This document shows positions 25,513 through 33,889 of a DNA stretch of 64,000 nucleotides, one piece after another (the first letter of the stretch is position 1; each line of letters begins with the position of its first letter). The DNA is from Saccharopolyspora elongata (GTDB lineage Bacteria; Actinomycetota; Actinomycetes; Mycobacteriales; Pseudonocardiaceae). The notes under the pieces were generated by a model. The model searched no databases and had not been told where the DNA came from. It saw nothing but the letters and a program-made list of their open reading frames with translations. The translations under genes were made by a program, and so were the position numbers. The stretch is from assembly GCF_004348985.1 (NCBI RefSeq), contig NZ_SMKW01000006.1, forward strand, positions 1 through 64,000, in the 5' to 3' direction.

Positions 25513-26842
25513 ACCACGTGTCGTGATCGTCGGCGGCGGACACGTCGGCCTGACGCTCGCGCTGCGCCTGCAGCGGAAGATGAAACCCGGCGAGGCCAAG
25601 GTCACGGTGATCGACACCCAGCCGCACATGACCTACCAGCCGTTCCTGCCCGAGGCCGCGGCCGGATCGCTCGAACCGCGGCACGTCGTGGTGCCGCTGC
25701 GGGAGGCGCTGCGCCGGTGCGAGGTGCTGACCGCGCAGGTGTCCGCCATCGACCACGCCACCCAGCAGCTGACCGCGACCCTCGGCGACGGCACCGTCGA
25801 GCGCTTCGGCTACGACATGCTGGTGGTGGTCCCGGGGTCGATCTCGCGGGCGCTGCCCATCCCCGGCCTGGCCGAGCAGGGCGTCGGGTTCAAGACCATC
25901 GGCGAGGCGATCTTCCTCCGCAACCACGTGCTGTCCAGATTGGACATCGCCGCGAGCACGACCGACGAGCGGCTCCGCCGGCGGCTGCTGACGTTCATGT
26001 TCGTCGGCGGCGGCTACGCGGGCATCGAGGCGATGGCCGAGCTGGAGAGCATGGCCCGCTACGCGATCCGCAGCTACCCGCAGGTCTCGGCGGGCGACAT
26101 GCGCTGGGTGCTGGTGGAGGCGATGGGCCGGATCATGCCCGAGGTCAGCCCGCCGATGAGCGAGTACACCAGGCAGCGGCTGGAGGAACGCGGCATCGAG
26201 GTGAAGCTGAACACCACCGCGAAGTCCTTCGTGGACGGACATGCGGTGCTCTCCGACGGAGACGAGTTCGACACCGACACGCTGGTGTGGACGGCGGGCG
26301 TCAAGCCGCACCCGATGCTGGAGGACAGCGACCTGCCGAGGGACGCCAAGGGCCGCCTCGAATGCACGGCCAAGCTCCAGGTCCGCGGCACCCACAACGT
26401 GTTCTCGGCCGGCGATTGCGCTGCGGTGCCGGACCTGACCAGCAGCGACCCGGACACCCTGTGCAGCCCGTCGGCGCAGCACGCAGTCCGCCAGGCCAAG
26501 GTGCTGGCGGACAACCTCCTCGCGATGCTGCGCGGCGAACCACTCGTCAACTACAAGCACAAGTACGCGGGATCGGTGGCCGGGCTCGGCCTGTTCCAGG
26601 GCGCCGCCGAGGTCCACGGGATCAAGCTCAAGGGCCTCCCGGCGTGGCTGCTGCACCGCACCTACCACCTCGCGAAGATGCCGACCGCGTCCCACAAGGC
26701 GCGCATCCTCGGCGACTGGCTGCTGGAACTGCCGTTCCGCCGCCAGGTCGTCGCACTCGGCGAACTGCACGACCCCCGCGCCGAGTTCGTCAAGGCAGCC
26801 AACACCCGCGGCCTGCCGAAACCCCACGGCCACGCCGTCTGA
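25505..26842 (+). CDS. Type II NADH dehydrogenase-like FAD oxidoreductase
   Basis: This single-subunit NAD(P)H:quinone oxidoreductase has 445 residues and works at the inner face of the membrane without proton pumping. The FAD-binding Rossmann motif VVIVGGGHVGLTLAL is at 6-20, TYQPFLPEAAAGSL is the typical NDH-2 segment, the NADH Rossmann motif FMFVGGGYAGIEAMAEL is near 165-181, and the second FAD motif NVFSAGDCAAVP is near 298-309. The C-terminal 60 residues form the membrane-attaching helices. It overlaps the upstream small gene by 8 bp. Confidence 0.9.
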   Translation: MPEPRVVIVGGGHVGLTLALRLQRKMKPGEAKVTVIDTQPHMTYQPFLPEAAAGSLEPRHVVVPLREALRRCEVLTAQVSAIDHATQQLTATLGDGTVERFGYDMLVVVPGSISRALPIPGLAEQGVGFKTIGEAIFLRNHVLSRLDIAASTTDERLRRRLLTFMFVGGGYAGIEAMAELESMARYAIRSYPQVSAGDMRWVLVEAMGRIMPEVSPPMSEYTRQRLEERGIEVKLNTTAKSFVDGHAVLSDGDEFDTDTLVWTAGVKPHPMLEDSDLPRDAKGRLECTAKLQVRGTHNVFSAGDCAAVPDLTSSDPDTLCSPSAQHAVRQAKVLADNLLAMLRGEPLVNYKHKYAGSVAGLGLFQGAAEVHGIKLKGLPAWLLHRTYHLAKMPTASHKARILGDWLLELPFRRQVVALGELHDPRAEFVKAANTRGLPKPHGHAV

Positions 26843-26846
26843 TCCC

Positions 26847-27476
26847 GTGCCCGGCGCCGAGGAGTTCGTCCCGTCCAGGGCCCGGTTGCCCGGCCTGAGG
26901 AAAGCGGTTCAGGACTGCCGGGGCTGCGGCCTCTACCGCGACGCGACCCAGGCCGTTTTCGGTGCCGGCCCGGAGACGGCGAAGGTCGTGGTGATCGGCG
27001 AGCAACCCGGCGACCAGGAAGACCGGCGGGGCGTGCCGTTCGTCGGGCCTGCGGGCGGGATGCTGGACCGCGCGCTGGCGGAGGCCGGCATCCGGCGCGA
27101 CGACGTCTACGTCACCAACACCACCAAGCACTTCAAGTTCGAGCGCACCAGCGGGAAGCGGCGAATCCACCGGAAGCCGTCCCAGACCGAGGTCAACGCG
27201 TGCCGCCCGTGGCTGGATGCCGAACTGCGGGTCGTCGCGCCTCGGCTGGTGATCTGCCTCGGGGCGACCGCCGCGCAGGCGATGCTGGGCACGTCGTTCC
27301 GCATCACGAAGGAACGCGGCATCGTGCTGGACCTCCCGCACCGCGACGCCCACGTGCTCGCCACGATCCACCCGTCGGCGATCCTCCGCTCCGACGACAG
27401 GGAGGCGATGTACCAGGGGTTCGTCGCGGACCTGCGGGTGGCGGCGCGGACCCTGCGTTCACTCGATGCCGGGTAG
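26847..27476 (+). CDS. udgX: UdgX-type uracil-DNA glycosylase
   Basis: This iron-sulfur uracil-DNA glycosylase of the UdgX class has 209 residues. GEQPGDQEDRRGVPFVGPAG is motif A, and the UdgX-specific loop KRRIH is at 104-108; His-108 corresponds to the residue that in mycobacterial UdgX becomes covalently linked to the abasic DNA. CRGCG (24-28) supplies two FeS cysteines. HPSAILR is motif B. It starts at GTG 26847, 4 bp after the NADH dehydrogenase stop, and overlaps the end of the convergent ligase gene by 18 bp. Confidence 0.93.
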   Translation: MPGAEEFVPSRARLPGLRKAVQDCRGCGLYRDATQAVFGAGPETAKVVVIGEQPGDQEDRRGVPFVGPAGGMLDRALAEAGIRRDDVYVTNTTKHFKFERTSGKRRIHRKPSQTEVNACRPWLDAELRVVAPRLVICLGATAAQAMLGTSFRITKERGIVLDLPHRDAHVLATIHPSAILRSDDREAMYQGFVADLRVAARTLRSLDAG

Positions 27477-28793
27477 CGGGCTGACCCCGTGCTCCCACCG
27501 CACCAGGCGCTGCGCCTTGCCGGTGGCGACCCGCGGCACGTGGTCGAGCACCCGGACGATGCACGAGATGTCGAGCCGCCCGAGCAGCGCGGCCGCCAGC
27601 TCGCGCGCCAGGAGCTCGGTGTCGCCGTTCGGATCCCGCGGCTCGACCGCGACCCGCAGCTCAGGGCGCGACCGGTCCCGGCGGTCCTCGACGATCAGGT
27701 AGTGCGGCGCCACCCGTCGATCGGCCAGCAGCACGGCCTCGATCTCCGACGGGAACACGTTGACACCGCGGATGACCACCATGTCGTCGGTGCGCCCCAG
27801 CACCCGGCTCATCCGGCGCAGCGTCCGCGGCGAACCGGGGGCGGGCCCGCTCAGCGACGCCACATCGCCGGTCCGGTAGCGCAGCAGCGGGGTGCCGGAC
27901 TTCGTCAACGTCGTGAACACCAGCTCGCCGACTTCGCCGTCGGGCAGCGGCTCGTCGTCCGGGCCGACGACCTCGGGGAAGAAGTGGTCCTCGGCGATGT
28001 TCAGCAAGCCCCCGGAGTCCAGCGACTCGCAAGCGACGCCCGGCCCGATCACCTCGGTCAGCCCGTAGATGTTGAGCGCCCGCAACCCCAGGAGCCCCTC
28101 GATGCTCTGCCGCATCTCCTCGGTCCAGGGCTCGGCCCCGAACAAGCCCACCCGCAGCGACAGCTGATCGGCGGTGATCCCGGTCGAAGCGAGCGCCTCG
28201 CCGAGGTAGGTCGCGTACGACGGTGTGCAGCACAGCACATCAGGACGCAGATCGAGCAACAACCGCAGCTGCCGATCGGTCGCGCCACTGGACACCGGGA
28301 GCACGGTCGCGCCCAGCCGCGTCGCCCCGTGATGGACGCCGAGCCCGCCGGTGAACAGGCCGTACCCGTAGGCGCAGTGCACGACGCTGCGCCGCGTCAC
28401 GCCGGCGCCGCCCAGCGCCCGGGCCATGACCTGCGTCCACACCTCGATGTCATGCGCGGTGTAGGGAACCAGGGTCGGCCGGCCCATCGTGCCGGACGTG
28501 CCGTGCACGCAGACGATGTCGTCCTCGGCCGCCGCGCGAAGCCCGAACGGGTAGTGATCCCAGAAGTCCTGCTTCGAGACGAGCGGCAACCGGTGCAGGT
28601 CTTCGAGCCGCACGTCGGAGCCGGCCGAGACGCCGCTCTCCCGAAGTCGCCCGGCCTGCAGGCCCCCGGCGGCCAACAGGCGGTCGACCAACTGCCGCAA
28701 CCGTCGTTCCTGCAGCTCACGGCGTTGCTCGGGGGTCACGCCCTCGGCCTCGGGAGCCACCAGCGGAGGATGCACGCGTTGTGCTGTCGCCAC
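27459..28793 (-). CDS. Phenylacetate-CoA ligase-like AMP-binding enzyme
   Basis: This adenylate-forming acyl/aryl-CoA ligase of the PaaK class has about 444 residues. The phosphate loop is VHGTSGTMGRPTLVPYT, AEPW/LNIYGLTEVIGPG are the adenine-binding motifs, and PLLRYRTGDVASL and GRTDDMVVIRGVNVFPSEIE are the core hinge motifs; the C-terminal swinging domain follows. I chose the GTG at 28793; the frame is open further upstream but that part looks unlike the family. No other phenylacetate genes are nearby, so the acid substrate is unknown. Confidence 0.85.
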   Translation of the reverse strand: MATAQRVHPPLVAPEAEGVTPEQRRELQERRLRQLVDRLLAAGGLQAGRLRESGVSAGSDVRLEDLHRLPLVSKQDFWDHYPFGLRAAAEDDIVCVHGTSGTMGRPTLVPYTAHDIEVWTQVMARALGGAGVTRRSVVHCAYGYGLFTGGLGVHHGATRLGATVLPVSSGATDRQLRLLLDLRPDVLCCTPSYATYLGEALASTGITADQLSLRVGLFGAEPWTEEMRQSIEGLLGLRALNIYGLTEVIGPGVACESLDSGGLLNIAEDHFFPEVVGPDDEPLPDGEVGELVFTTLTKSGTPLLRYRTGDVASLSGPAPGSPRTLRRMSRVLGRTDDMVVIRGVNVFPSEIEAVLLADRRVAPHYLIVEDRRDRSRPELRVAVEPRDPNGDTELLARELAAALLGRLDISCIVRVLDHVPRVATGKAQRLVRWEHGVSPLPGIE

Positions 28794-28941
28794 GCCCCAC
28801 GGTGTAGCAGCTCGACCGAGCCCGTGGGTAGATCCAACAGGGGGGACCCCCCTGAAAACCCCTCCGGAGCCTGTTGTACTGTTATGACACACGAGATGAG
28901 CGGGGCGGAAACGAACCGAACACCTCGGGAAAATAGAACAA

Positions 28942-29014
28942 GGGGCTGTGGCGCAGCTGGTAGCGCACTTGACTGGCAGTCAAGGGGTCACGGGTTCGAA
29001 TCCCGTCAGCTCCA
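28942..29014 (+). tRNA. tRNA-Ala (anticodon GGC)
   Basis: The cloverleaf is complete: acceptor GGGGCTG/CAGCTCC with the alanine identity pair G3-T70, anticodon stem CTTGA/TCAAG with GGC in the loop, and T-arm GGTTCGAATCC. CCA is not fully encoded. Integrase remnants begin just downstream, so it is a likely former attachment site. Confidence 0.95.
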
Positions 29015-29082
29015 CCTAATGACCAGGGCCGGTTACCAAGGAGAAATCTCAGGTAATCGGCCTTTTGGTTGTTCTGCGGACG

Positions 29083-29187
29083 GACCGACTGGTGGCTGGT
29101 GTGCAGGTACCACTGAGTTGTGGTCAGCGACGCGCGACCGGCGATCTTCCGCACGTCGTGCGCCTCCACGCCAGCGTCTTCGACCTG
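29083..29187 (-). pseudogene. Tyrosine integrase C-terminal remnant 1
   Basis: On the minus strand AHDVRKIAGRASLTTTQWYL is followed by HTSHQSV. It resembles the GHASLTTTQRYLH segment with the catalytic Tyr of phage-type integrases. The upstream catalytic Arg/His boxes are gone. It lies directly beside tRNA-Ala. The rest of 29015-29400 shows no gene. Confidence 0.55.
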
Positions 29188-29400
29188 CGGCCGGACGGTG
29201 ATCGGTGGGCCGTGCTGGTCTCGTAGGCGCCGGTGCTGACATAGGGCTGGACCGTGATCTGGTGGAACAACAGCACCTCCGGATTCAGCACGACCAACTC
29301 CCGCGACCACTGCCGAGCGTCGATCGCTTCAAGCGTCCTTCGGCGGTAGCCCGCGATGCGTTTAGTGAATTTCTAGCGTAGATCGCTAACGTCCTGTGTC

Positions 29401-29946
29401 ATGTTCACAAGGTTTCGTAGTGCCCTGCTGGCCGCCGGAGTCGGGCTGCTGCTATCCAGCGGGATCGCGTCAGCAGACCAGGACACCACCACGTACGTGC
29501 TACGAACCTACGATGCGGATGGCCACTTGGTGTCCGTCGTCGGCGACTCCAGCGGAACGGCCGATGTCGCATGCAGCAGCAGTCTCGAATACCCGCACTA
29601 CTCTCCGCCGCCTCGGGCAGGGAGTGTGCTGTTCAAAGTTCGGGTGAAATGCGATGGGCAAGGAGCGCCCCCGGACGTTCACGTCAACGGCGTCCTCGGG
29701 TTCGTGCCTGGAGATCCGGCCGGGCCGCCACCCCCGCCCGGGCCAGTTGAACCGCGTTCGGTGTCCAGCCAGACCCAACGGGTTCCGGTACCCGGGGAGG
29801 CGACTTATTACACGCCGGCGCAAGGGCAACCGCCTGTGTTGGGTTCCGGCTGGTACACAGGTGGATATGAAGCGGGTTTCGTCGCTCCGATTCAGGGGCC
29901 GATCGGCAACGGGGACACCCCGCTGGTGCCCGTGACCACGCCCTAA
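29401..29946 (+). CDS. Secreted hypothetical protein
   Basis: I do not recognise this family. The 181-residue product has a signal peptide (RFRSALLAAGVGLLLSSG followed by IASA-D, cleavage near 25), a short beta-rich domain with two Cys (VACSSS and VKCDGQ) and a low-complexity C-terminal half rich in Pro and Gly (PGDPAGPPPPPGPVEP). It is probably exported and unfolded or wall-associated in its second half. It is the first gene of the accessory stretch after tRNA-Ala. Base composition is less GC-rich than the core genes. Confidence 0.65.
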   Translation: MFTRFRSALLAAGVGLLLSSGIASADQDTTTYVLRTYDADGHLVSVVGDSSGTADVACSSSLEYPHYSPPPRAGSVLFKVRVKCDGQGAPPDVHVNGVLGFVPGDPAGPPPPPGPVEPRSVSSQTQRVPVPGEATYYTPAQGQPPVLGSGWYTGGYEAGFVAPIQGPIGNGDTPLVPVTTP

Positions 29947-29964
29947 CGCAGGGAGGCTGCGATC

Positions 29965-30261
29965 ATGGAGATTAGGCCCGTAGATGAGCGGGATGTGACG
30001 AGCGAGGATGATCATCCTGTCTTTCGGGTGTACCTGTGGTCGCAGCCCTTCCCCAATGTCCACGTTCCTCCGGAACGGGTTGGCTGGTGGAACTACTCCT
30101 ATGAGCTCACAGGGTGCGACGTGCACCAAGCAATTGCGTGGGCACAGGACAACCTTGCCGAAGCTGGCCAGTACACCTTGTATGTGTGCTATCGGAGGGA
30201 GGGCGGCGACTTGACCGCAATCCGGATCGCGGGCAAGGATCCGACACAGATCGACGCGTAG
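29965..30261 (+). CDS. Small hypothetical protein
   Basis: This is a 98-residue soluble protein of unknown family. It starts at ATG 29965 with GGGAGG 8 nt upstream. It is rich in aromatic residues (VYLWSQPF, VGWWNYSYEL), has an amphipathic stretch (VHQAIAWAQDNLAEAGQYTL) and ends LTAIRIAGKDPTQIDA. It follows the secreted gene by 18 bp, so they may form a unit. Similar small proteins occur beside polymorphic-toxin and immunity loci, but I cannot assign a role. Confidence 0.6.
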   Translation: MEIRPVDERDVTSEDDHPVFRVYLWSQPFPNVHVPPERVGWWNYSYELTGCDVHQAIAWAQDNLAEAGQYTLYVCYRREGGDLTAIRIAGKDPTQIDA

Positions 30262-30523
30262 CGTCCTGCCGATCGGAACTCCGTTGGAGCGTCAAAGCGT
30301 TCGGGATGGGTGTTGCAGCAGTCCCGCCGTGGCCAGGATTCGTACCGCCGCTGGCGCTACCGGCGGTGTTTATTCGGCGCGTTGCAGGCGGACGGTGCCG
30401 ATCTGCATCGCCACGAACTGGCGTGCCACCCCCTTGGCGATCCGCCTCTGGGCGTGTGCCAGGCGCCGCCCCTGGCCGGTCCGCCGAAGTGGTAGACACC
30501 CCGCCGAGGTCCCGGGGTCGCGA

Positions 30524-30937
30524 ACCGAGGTGCGGGAGTACTTCGCTTCCATGCGACCGCGAATGTGCGTTTCGGAGGATGCTCGCGAGATCATCGACTG
30601 GCTGCTCAAACCCACCTCATCCGAATTGAGGCTGCTCAAGCCGGTGTTCGTACTGCTCGCAAGGGCCGCCGCCGCCACGCTGCCGCTCTACATGCGTGGT
30701 CTCGGCGGCTTCAACCGCTCGCGAGTTGTGGACGGCGCCGTCGCGCCCGTGGTCCGCATGGCGAGCCGCGTCATGACCCTGCGGCCGCTGCGCCGCATTG
30801 GCGCGGCGGCCAGCCCTGAGGCCTACGCCCTCCGCGTTGCGGCTGCATTCGGCCCGGTCCCGAGCCGAAACACGACCGTCACCATTGCCGAAGCCCGTAG
30901 GCAACTCGCCAACGAACCTGGTGACGGCGCCACATAA
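30524..30937 (+). pseudogene. C-terminal remnant of a MpaB/DUF2236-like oxygenase
   Basis: EVREYFASMRPRMCVSEDAR, then EIIDWLLKP and VLLARAAAATLPLYMRGLGG match the C-terminal third of heme oxygenase-like DUF2236 (MpaB, latex-clearing) proteins. The N-terminal heme-binding part is missing, and the frame upstream (30262-30523) shows only meaningless translation. It is probably a truncated gene within the accessory region. Confidence 0.45.
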
Positions 30938-30989
30938 CAAGATCGCTTTACGGGCAACCCGAAGCGGGCGTCACCGTCTTACCGGTGTG

Positions 30990-31508
30990 ATGGTCGTTTG
31001 GCAAAGCTGGGGGCACGTGGTCTTTGCGTCGATGCTTGCGTTGCCGGTGTTGACGCTAGCCGTCTTCGCCCTGGCGCGGTGGCGGGCGTGGCGCGGAACA
31101 GCGCCAGGCACGGCGTTACGTCGATCTTTATCCGAGGTGGGCGCCACCGCCGGAACACTGCCCTGGCTGTGGATGGTGCTCACACCAACATCCGGTGCGC
31201 GGGGTGTGGCGCTGGTCCCGCTGCAGGACCTGGTTGCGCTGCTCGACGCACGCGTGGCAACCGTGGTCGTTCAGGTCGGAGGGAACCTGTTGGTGCTCGC
31301 CGCTTTTGGCGCATTTGTGCCTGTCCGGTTCGCCGCTTTGGCTCGGCTGCATCGGGTGGCTGCTGCTTCGGCAGGAGTGTCGGCGACGATCGAATTGCTG
31401 CAGTACGCGCTCCACCTCGGTCGGGTCAGCTCCGTGGACGACGTGCTCATGAACACCGCAGGCGCGACGATCGCCGCGCTGCTCACTCGCCGTTGGTGGG
31501 CGAAGTAG
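30990..31508 (+). CDS. VanZ-family membrane protein
   Basis: This 172-residue protein has four membrane segments. The C-terminal half is VanZ-like: VGGNLLVLAAFGAFVPVRF, SATIELLQYALHLGRVSSVD and DVLMNTAGATIAALLTRRWW. VanZ proteins contribute to low-level teicoplanin resistance, but most relatives have no known role. The start is ATG 30990 (GTG 30987 adjoins it); no strong ribosome site. It sits in degraded accessory DNA but appears intact. Confidence 0.75.
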   Translation: MVVWQSWGHVVFASMLALPVLTLAVFALARWRAWRGTAPGTALRRSLSEVGATAGTLPWLWMVLTPTSGARGVALVPLQDLVALLDARVATVVVQVGGNLLVLAAFGAFVPVRFAALARLHRVAAASAGVSATIELLQYALHLGRVSSVDDVLMNTAGATIAALLTRRWWAK

Positions 31509-31526
31509 GCAACCGCCATCGGTCGG

Positions 31527-31859
31527 TTGCTTGACGTCAACGGGTCTGTGCGGATGAGTTCGAGGACGGCGTCGACGCGGCCGTCGACCGGAACCGGGGC
31601 CGGAGACTGGCAACCGTCCTGGTGGCTGGTCTGTTCAAATGGGTTCGCCGACCCCTTCTTCGTCAGCGCCGAAGAGGAGGGCATAGGGTTCCCCGTCTAC
31701 TACGCCCCACACAGTGCCGGCACCTGGAGTCCGGAACGAGTCGCCGACAGTCGCACAGAATTCAGCGAGCACCTAGCTCGGCTGGAACAATGCGAATCTT
31801 TGGAATCAGCAGCCGCTACGGCCGCCGGATTCGCAGAACGCTGGGCCGGCGCATTCTGA
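31527..31859 (+). CDS. Possible SMI1/KNR4 (SUKH)-like fragment
   Basis: This 110-residue frame contains a WWLVCSNGFADPFFVSAEEE segment and PVYYAPHSAGTWSPERVADS. It resembles the C-terminal part of SUKH/SMI1 proteins, many of which are immunity proteins. The first 25 residues look unlike the family, so the gene may be N-terminally truncated. Start TTG 31527 is uncertain. It is placed between a VanZ-like gene and a broken regulator. Confidence 0.4.
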   Translation: MLDVNGSVRMSSRTASTRPSTGTGAGDWQPSWWLVCSNGFADPFFVSAEEEGIGFPVYYAPHSAGTWSPERVADSRTEFSEHLARLEQCESLESAAATAAGFAERWAGAF

Positions 31860-31890
31860 GCTGAAGTAGCACAAACGTATATCGGTTGCG

Positions 31891-32599
31891 ATGGTGCGAG
31901 AGTCCGAGACCTACCTTTGGCCCTACGCCATCGGGCCGGAACGCAGCGCGGAAGTTCAGCGGCTCAGAGATCATCAAGGTCTACCCACACCGTCACGCCG
32001 TTCCCCGTGAGCTCTGGAGCCAGCTGCTCGACCGCGCAACCAGCGAAGTCGAGATCCTTGTCTACGTCGGCATGTTCCTCACCGATGACCGCAACATCCT
32101 GCGGAAACTGACCTGGAAAGCCAACGACGGTGCTCGCGTCCGGCTGCTGTTCGGCGACCCGGCGAGTGCGGCAATCGCCCGCCGCAGCACCGAGGGGAAC
32201 ATCGGTAAGAGCACCGTCTCGGCGAAGATCCGCCGTACCCTCGCGTTCTTCAAACCGGTGTCCGGCGTCGACGGGATAGAGATCCGTTGCCACGGGACCG
32301 CGCTGTACAACTCGATCTACCGCTACGACGACGACATGATCGTCAACCCGCACGTCTACGGCTTCCAGGCCCCGCACGCTTCGGCCCTGCACCTGCGGCG
32401 GCTGTCGGGAGAAGTCCGCCAGGAGTTCTCCCTCTGCTTCCGCGCCCGCCCCGTCGGCGGAACACCCCGCACCAGCAGCGAAAGCAAAGAGGTCCATTGG
32501 AGTGCCCCCGCCGACATCGCCGCGCTCGACATCGGCCAGGCCAACCGGCTCCGCATCGAGCACGGCTTGCAGCAGCGCGCTGAGCCCTATATCGGCTGA
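31891..32599 (+). pseudogene. XRE-type regulator with PLD-like C-terminal domain, decapitated
   Basis: VRESETYLWPYAIGPERSAE followed, after a 1-nt frameshift, by SEIIKVYPHRHAVPRELWSQ and the long NDGARVRLLFGDPAS ... LYNSIYRYDDDMIVNPHVYG segment is the effector half of a family of actinobacterial XRE regulators with a phospholipase-D-like fold. The N-terminal helix-turn-helix is missing upstream, and the frame is broken near 31965. A plus-strand frame from 31886 to 32599 remains open through the second part. Confidence 0.7.
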
Positions 32600-32716
32600 T
32601 CAGCAGTAGTCAGGCCCGCGGCCAGCCGAATCGGATCCGGTTCGGCATCTTGAAGTGGCCCCCACCCGCGATCTCTGCCCGCGGCTAGTGGCCGCGGCCC
32701 TCGGGACGACCGTCGA

Positions 32717-32882
32717 CGTCTGCATCGAACCCTGGCCGACCAGTTGGCTGATCGCTGACTTGCTGCGCTTGAGGTAGCGCTGCAGCGGGCGCCGGTCTTC
32801 GTGGCCGGACAGGTTCATCGGGTCGGCCTCGGTGGCGCCGTCCTCACCGGCGTGTGCCAGTCGGCTGTGGCGCAGGTCGTGT
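32717..32882 (-). pseudogene. Tyrosine integrase C-terminal remnant 2
   Basis: On the minus strand HDLRHSRLAHAGEDGATEAD is followed by PMNLSGHEDRRPLQRYLKRS. This includes the HxxR box and the LSGH box of tyrosine recombinases, ending in RYLK. A stop codon lies directly before HDLRH. The surrounding 32600-32994 holds no other gene. Confidence 0.6.
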
Positions 32883-32994
32883 CACTCCGTTGGGTGGTGT
32901 GCGTGTTGGTGGCCAACGGTGTCGCCGCGTCGGGCGTGTGTGAATGGCGGGTCCGGAATGGCCGGACACCGGCAGCATGTGAAGGGGAATGCTC

Positions 32995-33411
32995 ATGAGA
33001 TTCACCCGACGGGCAGCGCAAGGCGGAGTCGCTGTCGCCGCCACCGCGTTGGTGCTGGCCGCGCCGGCCGCGGCGAGCACGAGCGGCGTCACTGCGAAGG
33101 AAGGCGTCTGCGCCATGGGGCAAACGCTGTGCAACACCACCTACGGCACCGGCAACAGCGTCAAAGAGATCGTGGCTTGGCGGAACACGAATGTGACAGC
33201 AGAGATCGGATTCTTCGAGATCTTCGGACCGGGCACTTACAAGGTGACCGGTCCCACCAGCCGGGAACAGGACCACACCTTCCAGGTCAACGCGAGCTTC
33301 CCGCGCGGCACCCTGCTCTGCGTGACCTTCTGGGGGAAGAACGCCAACGGCTCCTTCACCAAATATGGCGGCAAGAACGGCAACGCCTGCACTTCAACCC
33401 CCATCGGCTGA
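32995..33411 (+). CDS. Small secreted protein
   Basis: The 138-residue precursor has a signal peptide (MRFTRRAAQGGVAVAATALV continuing LAAPAAAS, cleavage near 30). The mature part of about 108 residues has four Cys: two in VCAMGQTLC and one each in LLCVTFW and NACTSTP. It looks like a compact beta-rich extracellular protein. GAAGGGG lies 7 nt before the ATG at 32995, which is why I prefer it to the ATG at 32989. Family unknown. A strong hairpin follows about 70 bp downstream. Confidence 0.75.
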   Translation: MRFTRRAAQGGVAVAATALVLAAPAAASTSGVTAKEGVCAMGQTLCNTTYGTGNSVKEIVAWRNTNVTAEIGFFEIFGPGTYKVTGPTSREQDHTFQVNASFPRGTLLCVTFWGKNANGSFTKYGGKNGNACTSTPIG

Positions 33412-33480
33412 CCGCGGCCTGATCCGGGAACAGGCGGCTTGAGTGTTCCTGACCGCCACGACACCCCCCGGCCGGCCTCG

Positions 33481-33520
33481 GCACCGTGGCTGCCGCATAC
33501 CAGTGCGGCAGCCACGGTGC
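33481..33520. terminator. Perfect 17-bp hairpin
   Basis: GCACCGTGGCTGCCGCA (33481-33497) and its exact complement (33504-33520) enclose TACCAG. It is a probable terminator for the secreted-protein gene; no T-tract follows. Confidence 0.7.
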
Positions 33521-33792
33521 GGGCCACGCTGACCGAAACGGCATTGCGTGTGTTCCACAGTCGGCTCACCTCAGCCTTGCACCGACGTAGGCGGCGAATT
33601 CGACGGCTCCGAGGTCGACGAGACGAGCTGGCCTCCGGACTGCCCGCGTCGAAGCGGTGATAGACCTTGCCGCACAACGCCTTCGGCTCGGATGTGGGTT
33701 TGTTTGCCGTGTCCGGAAGGAAAAGGCGACCTCGTCGGATGGAGCAAGGTCGGCTTGCCGCGGTGAGCTGGGGTTTTGCCTGTGGCGGTGGC
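33521..33792. other. Non-coding stretch
   Basis: I see no supportable gene or RNA here. Short open frames lack ribosome sites and family resemblance. The SARP-type promoter of the next operon starts at its right edge. Confidence 0.5.
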
Positions 33793-33849
33793 GTGTCAGG
33801 GGTGGCGTCAGGGCTGTGACCGATCGGTGTCAGGTCTGCCGGTGATCGT
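33793..33849 (+). promoter_or_regulatory. SARP-type heptad array A
   Basis: The heptads are GTGTCAG (33793), GCGTCAG (33805), GTGACCG (33816) and GTGTCAG (33827), with starts 12, 11 and 11 bp apart. GATCGT at 33844-33849, 10 bp after the last heptad, is the probable -10. It lies upstream of the DUF4097/peptidase operon. The same layout is found at 37237 and 42170. Confidence 0.75.
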
Positions 33850-33889
33850 GGTTTCCATGACAGCCACGACTCCTCGGGAGGGCACCGCC

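Noticed and set aside
30262-30523. N-terminal extension of the DUF2236-like fragment
   Set aside because: The translation is Arg/Ala-rich without similarity to the heme-binding part of the family, and no start fits.
33439-33660. Small plus-strand frame after the secreted-protein gene
   Set aside because: It spans a perfect hairpin, has no ribosome site and no family resemblance.
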